64,000 bases of DNA, taken from Paractinoplanes polyasparticus. GTDB lineage: Bacteria > Actinomycetota > Actinomycetes > Mycobacteriales > Micromonosporaceae. The position numbers and the translations under genes were made by a program. Every line of letters starts with the position of its first letter. Within the stretch, counting starts at the first letter, position 1. The notes under the pieces were generated by a model, which saw nothing but the letters and a program-made list of their open reading frames with translations, made no database searches and was not told the origin of the DNA. Where the stretch lies: contig NZ_JAHWFK010000004.1 of assembly GCF_019710575.1 (NCBI RefSeq), positions 264,961 to 328,960 on the forward strand, given 5' to 3'. Positions 33,802 through 42,557 of the stretch are shown here, piece after piece.

Positions 33802-34827
33802 CTACTTCGGACGCGGCAGGAGTTCGAGCGTGGCTGCCTGCACCGCCGGGTCGCGCCACAGCACGCTGAGGCGGTCGTCCCCAATGCGGCCGGCGGCCTC
33901 CCGGACGGCGCCGGCGATCGTGCGCCCGCCCTCGAAGGACGTGAGCACGGCCGGATGGATGTAGGAGGCGCGGGCAACAGCCGGGGTGTTGCCGAGCAGC
34001 CGGCTCGTGGCGCGAACCGCAGCCAGCTGCGGGGAGCGGGACTTCTCGTCGTGCCGGGCGCCGCCGAGGGCCGCGGCCGCCAGCACGGTGCCGGCCCAGG
34101 TGCGAAACCGCCGGGCCGTCGCGTCGAGCCCGGTGTACGCGTGGATGAAAGCGTTGACGTGCGTGCTGTGCACCCGCTGCCAGCCCCCGTCCTCCCGGCT
34201 CCAGGCGAGGAAGGCCGGGTCGTCGTCCGGCCGCCGAAGCAGCCGCCGCGCCCACGGCGCCAGCACCGGGTCGGCCACCTCGACCACCCGATGCAGGTGC
34301 TCCTTGGCCGAGTAGTCGAACATGACCGTCTCACCGCTCACGCGCACGTGGTGGCGCTGCAGGGTGGTCAGCCCGTACGTGTGGTTGTCGCGGGCGTAGC
34401 GCTCCGACCCGACCCGGAAGAACCCCAGGTCGAGCAGCCGCACGGCCGCGCTCAGCACGTGGTCCCGGTTTAGCTCACGCCGATGCGCCCCCAGACCGCG
34501 GCTGACGTGCTCCCGCAACGACGGCAGCGAAGCAGCAAAGCCCGGCACATGGGCGAACTTGTCACGCGACCGGCTCTCGATCCACCACGCCGCATAGCGA
34601 TACTGCGTGCGCCCCGCGCTGTCGACGCCGACCGCCTGCACCTTGGCTCCGGGATCGGCCGCGATCCACACGTCGCGCCAGGCCGGCGGCACGGCCAGCG
34701 CCCTGATGCGCGCGACCGCCTCGCCGTCGGTCACCGCCCGGCCGGCGTCGTCCACGTACGAAGAACCCTGACGCCGGTAGCCCGGCGGCCGGGGATGCTC
34801 GCTGATCACCCGCCCCACGGTAATCAC
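33802..34827 (-). CDS. DNA topoisomerase IB (poxvirus-like)
   Basis: Type IB topoisomerase of 341 residues that relaxes supercoils through a 3'-phosphotyrosine intermediate. Recognisable parts are the N-terminal GRTQYRYAAWWIE, the catalytic core (GFFRVGSERYARDNHTYGLT, FDYSAKEHLH, HSTHVNAFIHAYTGLDATAR) and the active-site Tyr in ARASYIHPAV near residue 300. Length fits bacterial members. It is a solitary gene; the 147 bases beyond its stop hold only weak inverted repeats. Confidence 0.9.
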   Translation of the reverse strand: MITVGRVISEHPRPPGYRRQGSSYVDDAGRAVTDGEAVARIRALAVPPAWRDVWIAADPGAKVQAVGVDSAGRTQYRYAAWWIESRSRDKFAHVPGFAASLPSLREHVSRGLGAHRRELNRDHVLSAAVRLLDLGFFRVGSERYARDNHTYGLTTLQRHHVRVSGETVMFDYSAKEHLHRVVEVADPVLAPWARRLLRRPDDDPAFLAWSREDGGWQRVHSTHVNAFIHAYTGLDATARRFRTWAGTVLAAAALGGARHDEKSRSPQLAAVRATSRLLGNTPAVARASYIHPAVLTSFEGGRTIAGAVREAAGRIGDDRLSVLWRDPAVQAATLELLPRPK

Positions 34828-34981
34828 GGCGACCGGCGGCGGCCGGATCTTGAGACCGGCACCTCACCTCGACCGCGCCGATCCTCCGCGGAGGTACGGA
34901 CTGGCCCGGTCGTGCCGGCGAATGCGCCACCCGTGCAGGCGTGAGTGGCGGTGTGGGTCGTAGGCCACTGAACGCGCGGCG

Positions 34982-35016
34982 TCCGGCCCGCCCGCACCGA
35001 TGGCGGGCGGGCCGGA
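34982..35016 (-). terminator. Hairpin terminator of the haloperoxidase-like gene
   Basis: Perfect 14-bp stem TCCGGCCCGCCCGC / GCGGGCGGGCCGGA with 7-base loop, four bases beyond the stop at 35021. The adjoining intergenic sequence to 34828 shows nothing else. Confidence 0.9.
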
Positions 35017-35020
35017 TCGG

Positions 35021-36358
35021 TCAGCTCAGCCGGGCGAACGCCTGCCCCGCGACCGCGTCACCCGAGGACATTCCGAAGTCAGCGTCCCACTGGTAATGCA
35101 CCCCCAGGTAGACGCGGCTCCGGGCGTTCTCGGCGGCGGCGGACGAGAACGACGTGTATGTCCGGTACTGCTGCTCGTTCGGGTCGACGCTGTCGACCCG
35201 GAAGGTGACGTTGTCGGTGCCGAAGTACCGCCTCATGACCCCGGCCCATGCGCCGGCCAGCGTGGCGTGCCCGGAGGTGTAGGCCGGGAAGGGCGGCGAG
35301 AACCGCACGCCGCTGCGGTTGACCGACAGAGGCTGCCAGTTCGGGTCGGCCACCGTGGCCGGGTTGCCGTCGGTGTCGGCCAGGCGGATCGCCGACTCCG
35401 GACGCCACAGGTCGATGGGGGTACGGAACTTGGCGTCCCACGACACGATGGCGGCGTCGGCCATGGCCAGGGTGACCAGGGTGTAGAGCCGGGCGGCCTG
35501 GAAGGAGTCGAGGTTCCGTTCCAGGGCCAGGATCGACGTGTGGCGCAGCAGTTGGCCCGGCGGCTTGTAGGTGCCCGCGACGTCGTTGGCCCAGAAGAAG
35601 GCGATCTTCGTCTGCTCGGCGGTGCGCGTGGTGGAGTTGACCGCGCCGAGCGACTTCACCTCGTTGACCTGCGCGGCGTACTGCGGACTGGCCAGCAACG
35701 CGGGCAGTGAGCTGAACCCGCCCGGCAGGGGCGGCCGGAACTGGGTTCCCGAGCTCAGGGTGAACGGCGTAACCCCACCCCAGTTGGGCGTCGCCGCCGG
35801 ACCGGATCCGGTCTGACGCCACTGGCCGGGCTCAGTGCCGTCGGCGTACGGGGTGTCGTCGTTCGAGTTGTCGTTCGCCCGGGCGGCCAGGATGCGCTGG
35901 GCCGCGGTGACCCCGACCGACGTGCTCCAACCCTCCGGGCCCGGGTTGCCGACCGGCTTGTACTTGGCCGCCTCGGCGTAGAAGGCAGTGAAGTCGACGG
36001 TCGGAAAGATTCGCGGCAGGACAGTTCGCGCCGCGGCATCGATGTTGGACACGACGTCGTAGTTGTAGTTCGGCTCGCGTGACACCCGCCCCAGGTAGGG
36101 GGTGGCGTTGCCCTGCAGCGAGACGACCGTGTCGTAGATCGCCGCGTTCAGCACGGCCGCCCAACGGGTGAGCGGGCCCGGGGCGAAATCGGTGCGGCTG
36201 AAGGCGTACCGCAGGGCTTCGTTCCACAGGATCACGTGGTCGGTACCGGCGGGAATCGCCCCGGCCGGGCCGGAACTCGCCAGCACGACCGCGGTGCTTC
36301 CGGTCGCGGCCGCGAGGCCGAGCGCGAGGGTGTTTCTCAGGACGGATCGTCGTTTCAC
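35021..36358 (-). CDS. Secreted vanadium-dependent haloperoxidase-like protein (PAP2 fold)
   Basis: Exported protein of 445 residues. The signal KRRSVLRNTLALGLAAATGS is Tat-like. The vanadate/phosphate-binding residues of the PAP2/haloperoxidase fold are present in order: Lys and Arg-Pro in WDAKFRTPIDLWRPESAIR, Ser-Gly-His in FPAYTSGHATLAG, and Arg-x5-His in SRVYLGVHYQWDADFG. This fits vanadium chloroperoxidase-type enzymes or the related acid phosphatases; sequence alone does not decide. GTG 36358 has GGGGGA upstream. A terminator hairpin follows. Confidence 0.88.
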   Translation of the reverse strand: MKRRSVLRNTLALGLAAATGSTAVVLASSGPAGAIPAGTDHVILWNEALRYAFSRTDFAPGPLTRWAAVLNAAIYDTVVSLQGNATPYLGRVSREPNYNYDVVSNIDAAARTVLPRIFPTVDFTAFYAEAAKYKPVGNPGPEGWSTSVGVTAAQRILAARANDNSNDDTPYADGTEPGQWRQTGSGPAATPNWGGVTPFTLSSGTQFRPPLPGGFSSLPALLASPQYAAQVNEVKSLGAVNSTTRTAEQTKIAFFWANDVAGTYKPPGQLLRHTSILALERNLDSFQAARLYTLVTLAMADAAIVSWDAKFRTPIDLWRPESAIRLADTDGNPATVADPNWQPLSVNRSGVRFSPPFPAYTSGHATLAGAWAGVMRRYFGTDNVTFRVDSVDPNEQQYRTYTSFSSAAAENARSRVYLGVHYQWDADFGMSSGDAVAGQAFARLS

Positions 36359-36595
36359 CAGGGTCCCCCGTGAGCGATGGATGCACGGGGCCCCCCGGCC
36401 AGTCTTCCCCAGCCGGACCCCCGTACGGCTTCCCCCGATTCTTCGCATGCCCCGCCATCGACGTCAATGGATGCTTGATCCGGACGATGGCCGGAAGGTG
36501 GCAACGGATGGCTGAGTGACGGGTTCCGTGCGGACGGTGACGGATCTAGGTTGCTGCATATTCAGGTCCACCGTTCGACCAGGGGAGAGCACATC

Positions 36596-38197
36596 GTGGT
36601 GTCTCGATCGACATGGAGACGGGTAGGCGGCGTGGCCGCCGCGGCCGTGCTGCTGGGCGGCTTTGTCGCCGCCGGGCCCGCGCAGGCCTCGTCCGGGAGC
36701 TCAGTCAAGGATGTGACCAAGGCGGTCACGTTGGCCGGGGTGCTGCGGCACCTCGTGGCGTTCCAGGCAATCGCCAAGATCAGCGGGGACACGCGGGCGT
36801 CCGGAACGCCCGGATACAAGCGCAGCGCCGACTATGTCGCGACGCTGATGCGAGCGGCCGGCTACCAGGTCACCCGGCAGCCGTTCGAGTTCAATTTCTG
36901 TACCGAGAACGGGTCGTCGTTCGCGCAGACCGCGCCGGCGCCGGCCACCTACACCGACCAGGTCGACTACGACGTCATGGACTGTTCCGGCTCCGGAACG
37001 GCGACCGGACCCGTCGTCCCGGTCGACCTGCAGCTGACGACACCCAACACCAGCACCTCGGGCTGCGAGGCGGCCGACTTCGTGGGCGTGACCGGCCGGA
37101 TCGCGCTCGTGCAGCGGGGCGGATGCCCGTTCGGCCAGAAAGCGGCCAATGCCGAGGCGGCGGGCGCGATCGGGGTCATCATCATGAACCAGGGTGACAC
37201 CACGGGGGCGGACCGCCAGGACCTCTTCTTCGGCACCCTGGGCACTCCGGTCGGCATTCCGGCCATCGGGGTGTCGTACCCGCAGGGTGTTGCCTTCGCC
37301 GGCACCGCCGGCCTCACCCTGTCGATCACGACCGACACGGTGGCCGACGTGCGGCAGACCGAGAACGTGATCGCCGAGTCGCGCCACGGCAACCCGGACG
37401 AGGTCGTCATGTCCGGCGCCCACCTCGACTCGGTGCCCGCGGGGCCGGGCATCAACGACAACGGCACCGGCAGCGCCGGCATCCTCGAGACGGCGCTCCA
37501 GATGCGCAACCAGAAGACCAAGAACAAGCTGCGGTTCGCCTGGTGGGGCGCCGAGGAGGCCAACCTGGTCGGCTCGACGTTCTATGTGAACAGCCTGAGC
37601 GAGGAGGAGCACGCCAAGATCGCGCTCTACCTCAACTTCGACATGATCGGCTCGCCCAACTACACGTTCGGCGTGTACGACGGTGACGACTCCGACGCCA
37701 CCGGCGCCGGGCCCGGGCCGGCCGGCTCGGCCCAGATCGAGGCCGTCTTCCAGAAGTTCTTCGCCGACCGCCGGCAGTTCACGGCGGCCTCGGACTTCAC
37801 CGGCCGCTCCGACTACGGGCCCTTCATCGGCACCGGCATCCCGGCCGGCGGCCTGTTCACCGGGGCCGAGGTCGAGAAGACCGCGGACGACGTGACCAAG
37901 TGGGGCGGCGTCGCCGGGGCGGCCTACGACCCCTGCTACCACCAGGCCTGCGACAGCCTGACGCCCGAGCGGGACGGCGCCGACAAGGCGTTGTACGCCC
38001 AGCTCCGGCGGGCCTACAAGAACAAGCTGTTCGGCAACGTCAACACGTTCGCGCTCGACACCAACGCCGACGCGGTCGCCACCGCGGTGGCCACTTTCGC
38101 CAAGGACACGTCGTCGATCCCGCCACGCGCCGCGGCGGTCTCGGCGGCCCGGGCGGCGGCGGCCGACCGGAACAGTCACGGTGATTGGCTGAGTTAG
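36596..38197 (+). CDS. Secreted M28 aminopeptidase with PA domain
   Basis: Zinc aminopeptidase of 533 residues. A signal peptide (RRVGGVAAAAVLLGGFVAAG) is followed by the catalytic domain interrupted by a protease-associated domain (GRIALVQRGGCPFGQKAANA, about 185-260). Zinc ligands are visible: His in SGAHLDSV, Asp in GINDNGTGSAG, Glu in WWGAEEANLVGS, Asp in LNFDMIGSP, His in CYHQACD. Several cysteines suggest disulphides. The GTG at 36596 follows AGGGGAG at eight bases; the next codon is also GTG. It likely releases N-terminal residues from extracellular peptides. Confidence 0.93.
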   Translation: MVSRSTWRRVGGVAAAAVLLGGFVAAGPAQASSGSSVKDVTKAVTLAGVLRHLVAFQAIAKISGDTRASGTPGYKRSADYVATLMRAAGYQVTRQPFEFNFCTENGSSFAQTAPAPATYTDQVDYDVMDCSGSGTATGPVVPVDLQLTTPNTSTSGCEAADFVGVTGRIALVQRGGCPFGQKAANAEAAGAIGVIIMNQGDTTGADRQDLFFGTLGTPVGIPAIGVSYPQGVAFAGTAGLTLSITTDTVADVRQTENVIAESRHGNPDEVVMSGAHLDSVPAGPGINDNGTGSAGILETALQMRNQKTKNKLRFAWWGAEEANLVGSTFYVNSLSEEEHAKIALYLNFDMIGSPNYTFGVYDGDDSDATGAGPGPAGSAQIEAVFQKFFADRRQFTAASDFTGRSDYGPFIGTGIPAGGLFTGAEVEKTADDVTKWGGVAGAAYDPCYHQACDSLTPERDGADKALYAQLRRAYKNKLFGNVNTFALDTNADAVATAVATFAKDTSSIPPRAAAVSAARAAAADRNSHGDWLS

Positions 38198-38204
38198 GGA
38201 CAAT

Positions 38205-38238
38205 GGTGGTGGCCGGCGTCACACCGCCGGTCACCACC
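38205..38238 (+). terminator. Hairpin terminator of the aminopeptidase gene
   Basis: A 14-bp stem (38205-38218 with 38225-38238, one G-U pair) and 6-base loop, seven bases after the stop. Confidence 0.8.
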
Positions 38239-38265
38239 TTGACCCGATGACGGAGAATGGTTCGC

Positions 38266-38727
38266 ATGATCGCGAGGCGGATCGGCACCCTGGTCGCCAC
38301 CCTGCTGGCTGTGGCCGGCGCCGGAGCCTGCGGAAACGCGGCCCCCGCCGACCAGCGCCGCCACGAGCAGGCCGCCATTGCCCCGGCTCCCGCGGCCGAG
38401 GTGCGCGCGCCCGCACGCGAGGTTCAGGCCGCCGCAGCCGCCATCACCGGCGTCCTGAACGTGCCCGCGACCTTCCGCCTGCCGCCCGGCAGCCAGGTGA
38501 CCGCCCTGGCCGACAGCGAGGCCGGCGCGTCGTTCACGCTGACCGCGCCCGGTCCCGAGGCGGTCCTCTCGTTCTACCGCAGCGAGCTGCAGCGGGCCTC
38601 CTTCACGATCGTCGCCGACCGGGCCGAGGCCGGCGCCACGAGCCTCTCCTTCCGCGACGCCGAGGGCTGGGCCGGCACCATCTACGCCACCGCCCAGCGC
38701 GCCACCGTCGCCGTCCGCCGCGCCTGA
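38266..38727 (+). CDS. Small putative lipoprotein
   Basis: A 153-residue exported protein of unknown function. The N-terminus IGTLVATLLAVAGAGACGNA is a signal peptide with a weak lipobox before Cys ~22. The mature part has a Pro/Ala-rich linker, then a compact domain (VTALADSEAGASFTLTAPGP, VLSFYRSELQRASFTIVADR) resembling small ligand-binding or pilotin-like lipoproteins. ATG 38266 has GGAGA nine bases upstream; ATG 38257 has no room for a ribosome-binding site. Confidence 0.7.
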   Translation: MIARRIGTLVATLLAVAGAGACGNAAPADQRRHEQAAIAPAPAAEVRAPAREVQAAAAAITGVLNVPATFRLPPGSQVTALADSEAGASFTLTAPGPEAVLSFYRSELQRASFTIVADRAEAGATSLSFRDAEGWAGTIYATAQRATVAVRRA

Positions 38728-38834
38728 CCCCGCCGCCCCCACGGCGTCGACGATCTTTGGCAGGATGCTGCCGCGGCACGGGAATGCCATTCGCGACACG
38801 GGGCGCGGTTCCCGGTCCGCGGGGAGGATTCCAC

Positions 38835-39614
38835 ATGCGACGGATATTCCTGTCGATCGCGCTGGTGCTGTCGGGCCTGGCCTTCGCGACGCCGGCGAGC
38901 GCGGCCGCGGCGGCGCCCACCGTGCGGCTGGTCTCGGCCACCGTGGTGGCCGGCGGAGCCGGGGTCGATTTCCGCTACACCGTCAACTGCGGCGGTCCGG
39001 GCCGCTTCGCGCTCAACCAGTACGTCTCGCAAGAGGTCGGCGAGGAGTCGACCAGCGCTACCGGCACGCTCTACTTGGACTGCACCGGCCGCCCGCAGGA
39101 CGTGTCGCTGCGCGCGTGGTACTCGTTCCGCCTCGCGGCGCAGCCCGGCCCGGCGACCCACGAGCTGACCGCGGCGTTCCTGCTCGCCGGCGGCAACAAC
39201 ACGCAGCAGAAACAGGAGGGAGCCGTCACGTTGGGGGACGGTGCCCCGCGCAACGTGATCAGCGCGCCGGGTGTGCCGACGATGTTCTTCTACGGCGCCT
39301 CGGTCGACCCGGCCGCCGACAAGATGACCCTGAACGCGGTCTGGAAGTGCGACTCCAGTCCGGCCACGAGCACCGGGATCACGGTGGCGCAGGCGGTCGA
39401 CGGCCGCGTCGCGTACGGCCACGGCGGCTTCGAATACGAGTGCACCGGCCAGTGGGAGACGACCGAGGTGGTCTTCACCGGAACGGTGAGCCAGCCGTCG
39501 TTCCGAGCCGGGACGGTCAGCGTCACCAGCCAGTTCGGGTGGTGCGGCAACGACGAGAACGGCGAGTTCTCGTGCACCGACCGCAGTCTGAGCGACACGG
39601 TCACAGTCGGCTGA
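38835..39614 (+). CDS. Secreted protein of unknown function
   Basis: Exported protein of 259 residues with a clear signal peptide (RRIFLSIALVLSGLAFATPA, cleavage near ASA-AAA) and GGGGAGGA before ATG 38835. The mature chain is beta-rich, with conserved-looking Cys pairs (VNCGG/LDCTG, WKCDS/YECTG, WCGNDE/FSCTD) that would form three disulphides and suggest two Ig-like or carbohydrate-binding-like modules. I do not recognise a family. A strong terminator follows. Confidence 0.7.
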   Translation: MRRIFLSIALVLSGLAFATPASAAAAAPTVRLVSATVVAGGAGVDFRYTVNCGGPGRFALNQYVSQEVGEESTSATGTLYLDCTGRPQDVSLRAWYSFRLAAQPGPATHELTAAFLLAGGNNTQQKQEGAVTLGDGAPRNVISAPGVPTMFFYGASVDPAADKMTLNAVWKCDSSPATSTGITVAQAVDGRVAYGHGGFEYECTGQWETTEVVFTGTVSQPSFRAGTVSVTSQFGWCGNDENGEFSCTDRSLSDTVTVG

Positions 39615-39657
39615 CCGCAGCGCCGTTTCGCTCGGAACATCCGACGACTCGGCCACC

Positions 39658-39687
39658 GGCGGCCCTCAGCCATGGTTGAGGGCCGCC
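39658..39687 (+). terminator. Hairpin terminator
   Basis: Perfect 11-bp stem GGCGGCCCTCA / TGAGGGCCGCC with 8-base loop, between the secreted-protein gene and the methyltransferase promoter. Confidence 0.85.
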
Positions 39688-39708
39688 CTCTTGATCTCGG
39701 CGCGACCG

Positions 39709-39736
39709 TTGATTGAAGCGCGCGACGCAGCATAAT
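39709..39736 (+). promoter_or_regulatory. Promoter of the O-methyltransferase gene
   Basis: TTGATT (39709-39714), 16-base spacer, CATAAT (39731-39736). It places the transcript start near 39743, after an apparent ATG at 39735, and so supports ATG 39765 as the true start. Confidence 0.6.
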
Positions 39737-39764
39737 GGACGGACAGCCGACGCGGGGGTGTCAG

Positions 39765-40745
39765 ATGGCCCGAGTGTTCGAGTCGCCGGACGGGCCGCCC
39801 GGCCCGGCGCGCATCATCGATCTGTACTGCGGCTTCATGATCTCGAAGACGGTCTTCGCGGCCGTCGAATTCGGCCTGTTCGAGGCGGCCGGGCCCGAGC
39901 CTGCCACCCCGGCCCAGCTGGCCGAGCGCTGCGGCATCCCGGAACGCAGCGCGCGGGCGATGGCCGATCTGCTGGCCGACGCCGGTCTGCTCGTGCGCGA
40001 CGGCGGCGGGTTCCGCAACGCGCCCGACGCCGAGGCCTTCCTCACCGGCCGCGGGCCCGCCGACCTGCGCACGATGGCCCGCTACTGGGACTCGGTGAGC
40101 TACCCGGCCTGGACCCATGCGGTCGAGGCGTTCCGCACCCGGCAGGGCGTGCGCCCGGTGCTCGACGAGGCGCAGACCGAGGCGTACGAGTCGACGGTCG
40201 CCCTCGTGACGGCCGAGACGGCGGCCGACCTCGCTCGCACGTACGACTTCGGCCGGCACCGGCGGCTGCTCGATGTGGGCGGCGGCTACGGCACGTTCGT
40301 CCGGCCCCTCCTTTCCGCGTACGAGAATCTGTCCGCCACCCTGGTCGACCTGCCCGAGGTGGCCGCGGTGGTGGCCGGGCAGGCTGTTCCCCGGCTCACC
40401 GCGGTCGGCGCCGACATCTTCGAGACCCCGCTGCCCGAGGGCCACGACGTCATCCTGGTCGCCAACCTCGTGCACCTGCTGCCGCCGGACCGGATCTCCG
40501 AACTGTTCCGCCGCCTGCGCGAGGCCGCCTCCCCGGGCACGACCCTGCTGCTGGTCGACTGGTGGCGCACCGACCTGGCCCCACACCCCTCGGCCCGCTT
40601 CGGCGCCGGCGAGTTCCTGATCATCAGCGGCGGCGACCTCTACCAGGTCGACGAGGTGGCCGGCTGGCTGACCGACAGCGGCTGGACCTTCACCGGCCTG
40701 ACCCCGCTGCCACCGCCGTCCGGCGTGATCACAGCCAAGCTCTGA
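39765..40745 (+). CDS. O-methyltransferase (PF00891 type)
   Basis: SAM-dependent O-methyltransferase of 326 residues, of the plant-like class used on phenolic natural products. The N-terminal dimerisation/winged-helix part (AAVEFGLFEAAGPEPATPAQ, ERCGIPERSARAMADLLADAG) precedes the SAM domain, with LLDVGGGYGTFVRPLL, ATLVDLPEVA and GHDVILVANLVHLLPPDR. ATG 39765 is preceded by GCGGGGGTG. It faces a glycosyltransferase gene 190 bases away. The two could tailor one metabolite, but no core biosynthetic gene is present. Confidence 0.87.
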   Translation: MARVFESPDGPPGPARIIDLYCGFMISKTVFAAVEFGLFEAAGPEPATPAQLAERCGIPERSARAMADLLADAGLLVRDGGGFRNAPDAEAFLTGRGPADLRTMARYWDSVSYPAWTHAVEAFRTRQGVRPVLDEAQTEAYESTVALVTAETAADLARTYDFGRHRRLLDVGGGYGTFVRPLLSAYENLSATLVDLPEVAAVVAGQAVPRLTAVGADIFETPLPEGHDVILVANLVHLLPPDRISELFRRLREAASPGTTLLLVDWWRTDLAPHPSARFGAGEFLIISGGDLYQVDEVAGWLTDSGWTFTGLTPLPPPSGVITAKL

Positions 40746-40936
40746 CCCCACTTCCCCACCACCGTGAGGCGGCGTGGTTACAGCTTCGTCCCGAGCCCGA
40801 CAACGCCGCCATCCGCCGTACAACGGACCCGTTCGCCCCCTCGCCGCTTTCTGGCCGAGCCTCCGCCATGAACAGATTCTGCAATTCGGCGTGCTCACGA
40901 GCGGGTTCGAGTCGCTGACACTGCCGTCCGGCGTCC

Positions 40937-42082
40937 CTACGACTGAGTTTCGAGCCGCTCCACGAATTGCAGCACCGCCTCGGCTCCGTCTTCGGTGGCG
41001 AGCTGCCGGGCCAGAATCGCAGCGCGGTCGCGACAGGACGGCTGAGTGAGCGACGACCGCAGCGCGTCACCCAGGGTCTCGGCGGTCAGCTCAGCCATCA
41101 GCAGGGGAGGAGGCGCCACGCCGAGGTCGTGCAGCCGGCCCGCCCAGAAGGGCTGATCGAGCAGGACGGGAACGGCGACGGCCGGCACTCCCGCCCGGAG
41201 TCCGGCGCCGGTGGTGCCCGCCCCCGCATGGTGGACCACTGCCGCCGTACGAGGGAAGAGCCAGTCGTGCGGCAGGTCGCCGACCACCAGGAGGTCGTCG
41301 CCGATCGGCCCGAGCCCGGCCCAACCGGACTGCACGACCGCTCGGGCTCCGGCTCGGGCCACGGCGGCCGCGACAACTCCCGGCAGGTGCTCATGCCCGG
41401 GGGTCATGCTGCCGAACCCGACGAACACCGGCGGCGGCCCGGCCTGAAGGAAGTCGACCAGCACGTCCGGCGGCTGCCAGCCCGCCGGTTCGGCGGGCCA
41501 CCAGTATCCGGTGACGTGAACGTTCGCCGGCCAGTCGGCGGGCCGCGGAACGACCGCGGGGCTGAAACCGTGGAAGACCGGCCACGGCTCGCGTACCTGC
41601 GCCGGGAGCTGCAGCCGCCGCAGAACACCGGCGTAGAGGGCCGCCGACCGGGCCGCTGTCTCGTAGTGCACGGGCCATCCGGGTTGGTCGGCCGGGACAC
41701 CGGGTGCGAGATAGACACCGGCGCTCGGGATACCGAATCGCTCGGCCACCGCCCGGCTCAGTGGAGCCGGGCCGAACGCGGTGAGGACGACGTCGGCCCC
41801 GGCGGCTACCGCCGCGACCACGCCGTCGCCCAGTTCGTCGACGAATGCAGCGAAAACCGTCCGGGCTTCCTGCGGGGTGGGAGCGGCGGTGCGGGCGCGC
41901 ACGAGCTCGACCGGGTCGCCCGGAAGGAGCCGGTGTTCCAGCCCAGCCCCGCGCACCAGGCCGGCGAACCGGTCGTGGGCGGCCAGCGCCACATCGTGGC
42001 CCGCCTGCCGCAGTCGCTGACCGAGGCCGGTGAACGGCGCGACGTCACCCCGCGAGCCCGCGGTGACGATCAGAATCCGCAT
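40937..42082 (-). CDS. GT1 glycosyltransferase (MGT/UGT-like)
   Basis: GT-B fold glycosyltransferase of 381 residues. It opens with MRILIVTAGSRGDVAPFTGL, as in sterol and antibiotic glycosyltransferases. The donor-binding C-terminal motif reads VVHHAGAGTTGAGLRAGVPA followed by VPVLLDQPFWAGRL. It attaches a sugar from an NDP-sugar to a lipid or small molecule, possibly self-resistance or xenobiotic inactivation. ATG 42082 follows AAGGG. No acceptor can be named. Confidence 0.9.
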   Translation of the reverse strand: MRILIVTAGSRGDVAPFTGLGQRLRQAGHDVALAAHDRFAGLVRGAGLEHRLLPGDPVELVRARTAAPTPQEARTVFAAFVDELGDGVVAAVAAGADVVLTAFGPAPLSRAVAERFGIPSAGVYLAPGVPADQPGWPVHYETAARSAALYAGVLRRLQLPAQVREPWPVFHGFSPAVVPRPADWPANVHVTGYWWPAEPAGWQPPDVLVDFLQAGPPPVFVGFGSMTPGHEHLPGVVAAAVARAGARAVVQSGWAGLGPIGDDLLVVGDLPHDWLFPRTAAVVHHAGAGTTGAGLRAGVPAVAVPVLLDQPFWAGRLHDLGVAPPPLLMAELTAETLGDALRSSLTQPSCRDRAAILARQLATEDGAEAVLQFVERLETQS

Positions 42083-42390
42083 GCGAGCCCTTTCAACACA
42101 CGAACCAGGCGGCGGCCCCCTGGCAGAATATCGCCGGCGGGACGCGGAATGCCGGACAACAGCATCGTGCCGGCGGGTGCAGGCAGGGGGCCTCCCCATG
42201 CTGACCGTGCACGGGTAGGCCCCGGCCACGGCTGAGGGCCAGCACGTTCTCGGTCGAGGGCAGCCAGCTGAAGCCGGCCCGTGAAGCTCGACGCCATGCA
42301 GGGTCGTCGCGGCCTACCGGACCTACCGAAGGCCGGGTCTGCAGGTGCGCCGTCTTGATTGCATACCTCTTGACGTCAATATTGATCCAG
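42083..42390. other. Intergenic region upstream of the glycosyltransferase
   Basis: No coding sequence is credible here. The left part is the glycosyltransferase upstream region. The right end (42350-42390) is unusually AT-rich and contains the perfect 10-base palindrome TTGACGTCAA (42370-42379) next to ATATTGAT, leading directly into the tandem repeat array. Confidence 0.5.
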
Positions 42391-42552
42391 TCAACATGAC
42401 GCCGCGCCCATCAACACGACGCCGCGCCCATCAACACGACCGCCGCGCCCATCAACACGACGCCGCGCCCATCAACACGACCGCCGCGCCCATCAACACG
42501 ACCGCCGCGCCATCAATACGACCGCCGCGCCGTCAACATTGTTCGCCGCTCG
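42391..42552. repeat. Tandem repeat array, eight 20-21 bp units
   Basis: Units start at 42391, 42411, 42431, 42452, 42472, 42493, 42513 and 42533. Consensus TCAACACGAC(C)GCCGCGCCCA; an optional extra C makes some units 21 bases. Unit 1 reads ACATGAC, units 7 and 8 are degenerate. There are no spacers, so this is not CRISPR. The array ends six bases from the stop of the SGNH hydrolase gene and would form its 3' untranslated region. Confidence 0.92.
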
Positions 42553-42557
42553 TCCAC

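Noticed and set aside
39735..39764. ATG 39735 as start of the O-methyltransferase
   Set aside because: It overlaps the promoter -10 box CATAAT; ATG 39765 has a ribosome-binding site.
39765..42082. Natural-product gene cluster (O-methyltransferase plus glycosyltransferase)
   Set aside because: No core synthase, regulator or resistance gene accompanies them, and they are convergent.
42391..42552. CRISPR array
   Set aside because: Units are contiguous with no unique spacers, too short, and no cas genes are nearby.
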